Source of the DNA: Galeruca laticollis
Taxonomy: Eukaryota; Arthropoda; Insecta; Coleoptera; Chrysomelidae
Direction of reading: 5' to 3'
Length of the DNA: 64,000 bases
Assembly (NCBI GenBank): GCA_963921935.1
Contig: OY998185.1
Coordinates: 61,457,717 to 61,521,716, forward strand
The position numbers were made by a program, and so were the translations under genes. Positions 63,738-64,000 of the stretch are shown here, piece by piece. Each line of letters starts with the position of its first letter. Position 1 is the stretch's first letter. A model generated the notes under the pieces. It had not been told where the DNA came from. It saw nothing but the letters and a program-made list of their open reading frames with translations, and made no database searches.

Positions 63738-64000
63738 TGTGCGATTTTTTCTAGAAGGCATGTTTTCTTTTAATCTAAATCCTCTACTAATATTTGATAA
63801 AACTTTTATCTCATGGAAAAATGGACAGCACCAGTCGATTTGTCGTACCAAAGAACCCCATTTCTCATAATTTCAGTATTTTTTGAGAGAAAAAATATTT
63901 TTCGACAAATATGTAGGTGAACTATAGTATGGAAAATATTGCATTTTTCGACATTCTCCAAAAAATATATTTTTGACAAATTTTGTATCATTGCAATGCA

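Larger units (their letters stand above)
1..64000. repeat. Uninterrupted satellite DNA array, 343-bp monomer, 187 full copies plus one partial
   Basis: The whole window is made of tandem, same-orientation copies of one AT-rich unit. Using tgtgcgatttttt as phase marker, I placed 188 starts by eye, from 1 to 63738. Spacing is mostly 343 or 344 bp, with recurrent classes of 325-328, 329-330, 339-340 and 347-348 bp and single outliers of 255, 321 and 352 bp. Landmarks in order are ggcatgttttcttttaatc, catggaaaaatggacagcac, gtcgatttgtcgtacc, the two A/T palindromes, cattgcaatgcac, catagattgga and ttattttggtt. No monomer is inverted and no foreign DNA interrupts the array. Long homogenised arrays of this kind are typical of centromeric or pericentromeric heterochromatin. 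I infer that setting; I do not recognise the family or the species. Confidence 0.98.
57918..64000. repeat. Type-B-rich zone, monomers 171-188
   Basis: Eighteen monomers with eight type-B junctions and a third B subtype, aaataaataattccctt, at about 59603, 60620, 62343 and 63030, seen nowhere else in the window. Units at 57918 and 59971 have the 14-bp linker deletion. Unlike the earlier B zones, most B junctions here keep gaaattctcc of type A before the six-A dyad. The last monomer (63738) is cut by the window end after 263 bases. Confidence 0.87.

Noticed and set aside
69..63991. About 90 open reading frames of 60-130 codons on both strands with nearly identical products (minus-strand frames ending FSMR, plus-strand frames starting MEKWTAP)
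   Set aside because: They are the same satellite translated in each monomer. They overlap on opposite strands and are broken or extended by random linker indels and single changes (for example gtaggtgaac to gtaggagaac removes a stop). They have no domain, no codon bias against the background and no gene context.
1..64000. CRISPR array or other repeat-spacer system
   Set aside because: Repeats are contiguous 343-bp homologous units with no unique spacers, no leader and no cas genes.
1..64000. CENP-B box
   Set aside because: No site fits the required TTCG plus CGGG arrangement; CGGG does not occur in the consensus monomer.
1..64000. Similarity to well-known satellites of about 340-360 bp, such as the Drosophila 1.688 family
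   Set aside because: As far as I can recall those consensus sequences, the landmarks here do not match. A database search was not possible, so this is only a weak rejection.
1..64000. Transposable element, insertion sequence or target-site duplication
   Set aside because: Every base belongs to a satellite monomer. All length outliers are explained by short indels or the single 88-bp deletion.
1..64000. tRNA, rRNA or Pol III promoter boxes
   Set aside because: I found no GGTTCGANTCC-like B box and no cloverleaf-compatible GC-containing stem in the monomer.

Overview
The window is one uninterrupted eukaryotic satellite DNA array. It holds 187 complete tandem monomers and one partial monomer, all head to tail and all in the same orientation, with no other sequence between them. 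Taking the arbitrary phase tgtgcgatttttt as monomer start, starts fall at 1, 348, 691, 1034, 1374, 1717 and so on to 63395 and 63738. The last monomer is cut by the window end and the first begins at base 1, so the array very probably continues on both sides. The modal monomer is 343-344 bp (mean about 341) and about 29% GC by hand count of one consensus unit. I see no protein gene, RNA gene, transposable element, CRISPR array or unique spacer. The open reading frames of 60-130 codons on both strands are the same repeat translated again and again.

Organism: tens of kilobases of a homogenised 343-bp AT-rich tandem repeat with higher-order structure points to centromeric or other constitutive heterochromatin of a eukaryote (animal or plant). 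It does not look like a bacterial, archaeal, viral or organellar sequence. I do not recognise the satellite family and cannot name the species. There is no recognisable CENP-B box. 343 bp is close to two nucleosome repeats, which fits centromeric satellites in general but proves nothing.

Layout. Two sequence subfamilies alternate. Type A (cttttctaaaaaatt, gacctatcttg, ctagaagg) makes up most of 1-20 kb, 26-33 kb, 34-43 kb and 52-58 kb. Type B has gacaaattttg, cctttgac, ctagaaaatt and ctatgaagg, and usually a sixth A before tatattttt. It is clustered at 5.4-8.1 kb (two copies), 20.1-26.2 kb, 33.0-36.7 kb (few), 43.5-51.8 kb and 57.9-64.0 kb; I count 36 type-B junctions. On top of this lie several higher-order repeats (HORs): a four-monomer cassette near 0.7, 10.8, 13.6, 15.3 and 18.0 kb; a 2,019-bp hexamer present three times at 30-38.7 kb; and tandem duplications of 2, 3, 4, 5, 7 and 9 monomers, each recognisable by shared private substitutions. 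Longer-range copies sit 10,123, about 23,430 and 24,794 bp apart.

Every monomer carries the same internal architecture: an 8-bp inverted repeat with a 57-bp loop, a 12-bp and a 16-bp A/T palindrome, and a 10-bp palindrome (cattgcaatg). Between the two A/T palindromes lies a short linker that holds most of the length variation of the array (-22, -18, -14, -4, -3, -1, 0, +3, +4, +8 bp). This recurrent instability at one site, together with the A/B mosaic and nested duplications, is the most interesting feature of the window. Nothing here supports a new protein-coding system.
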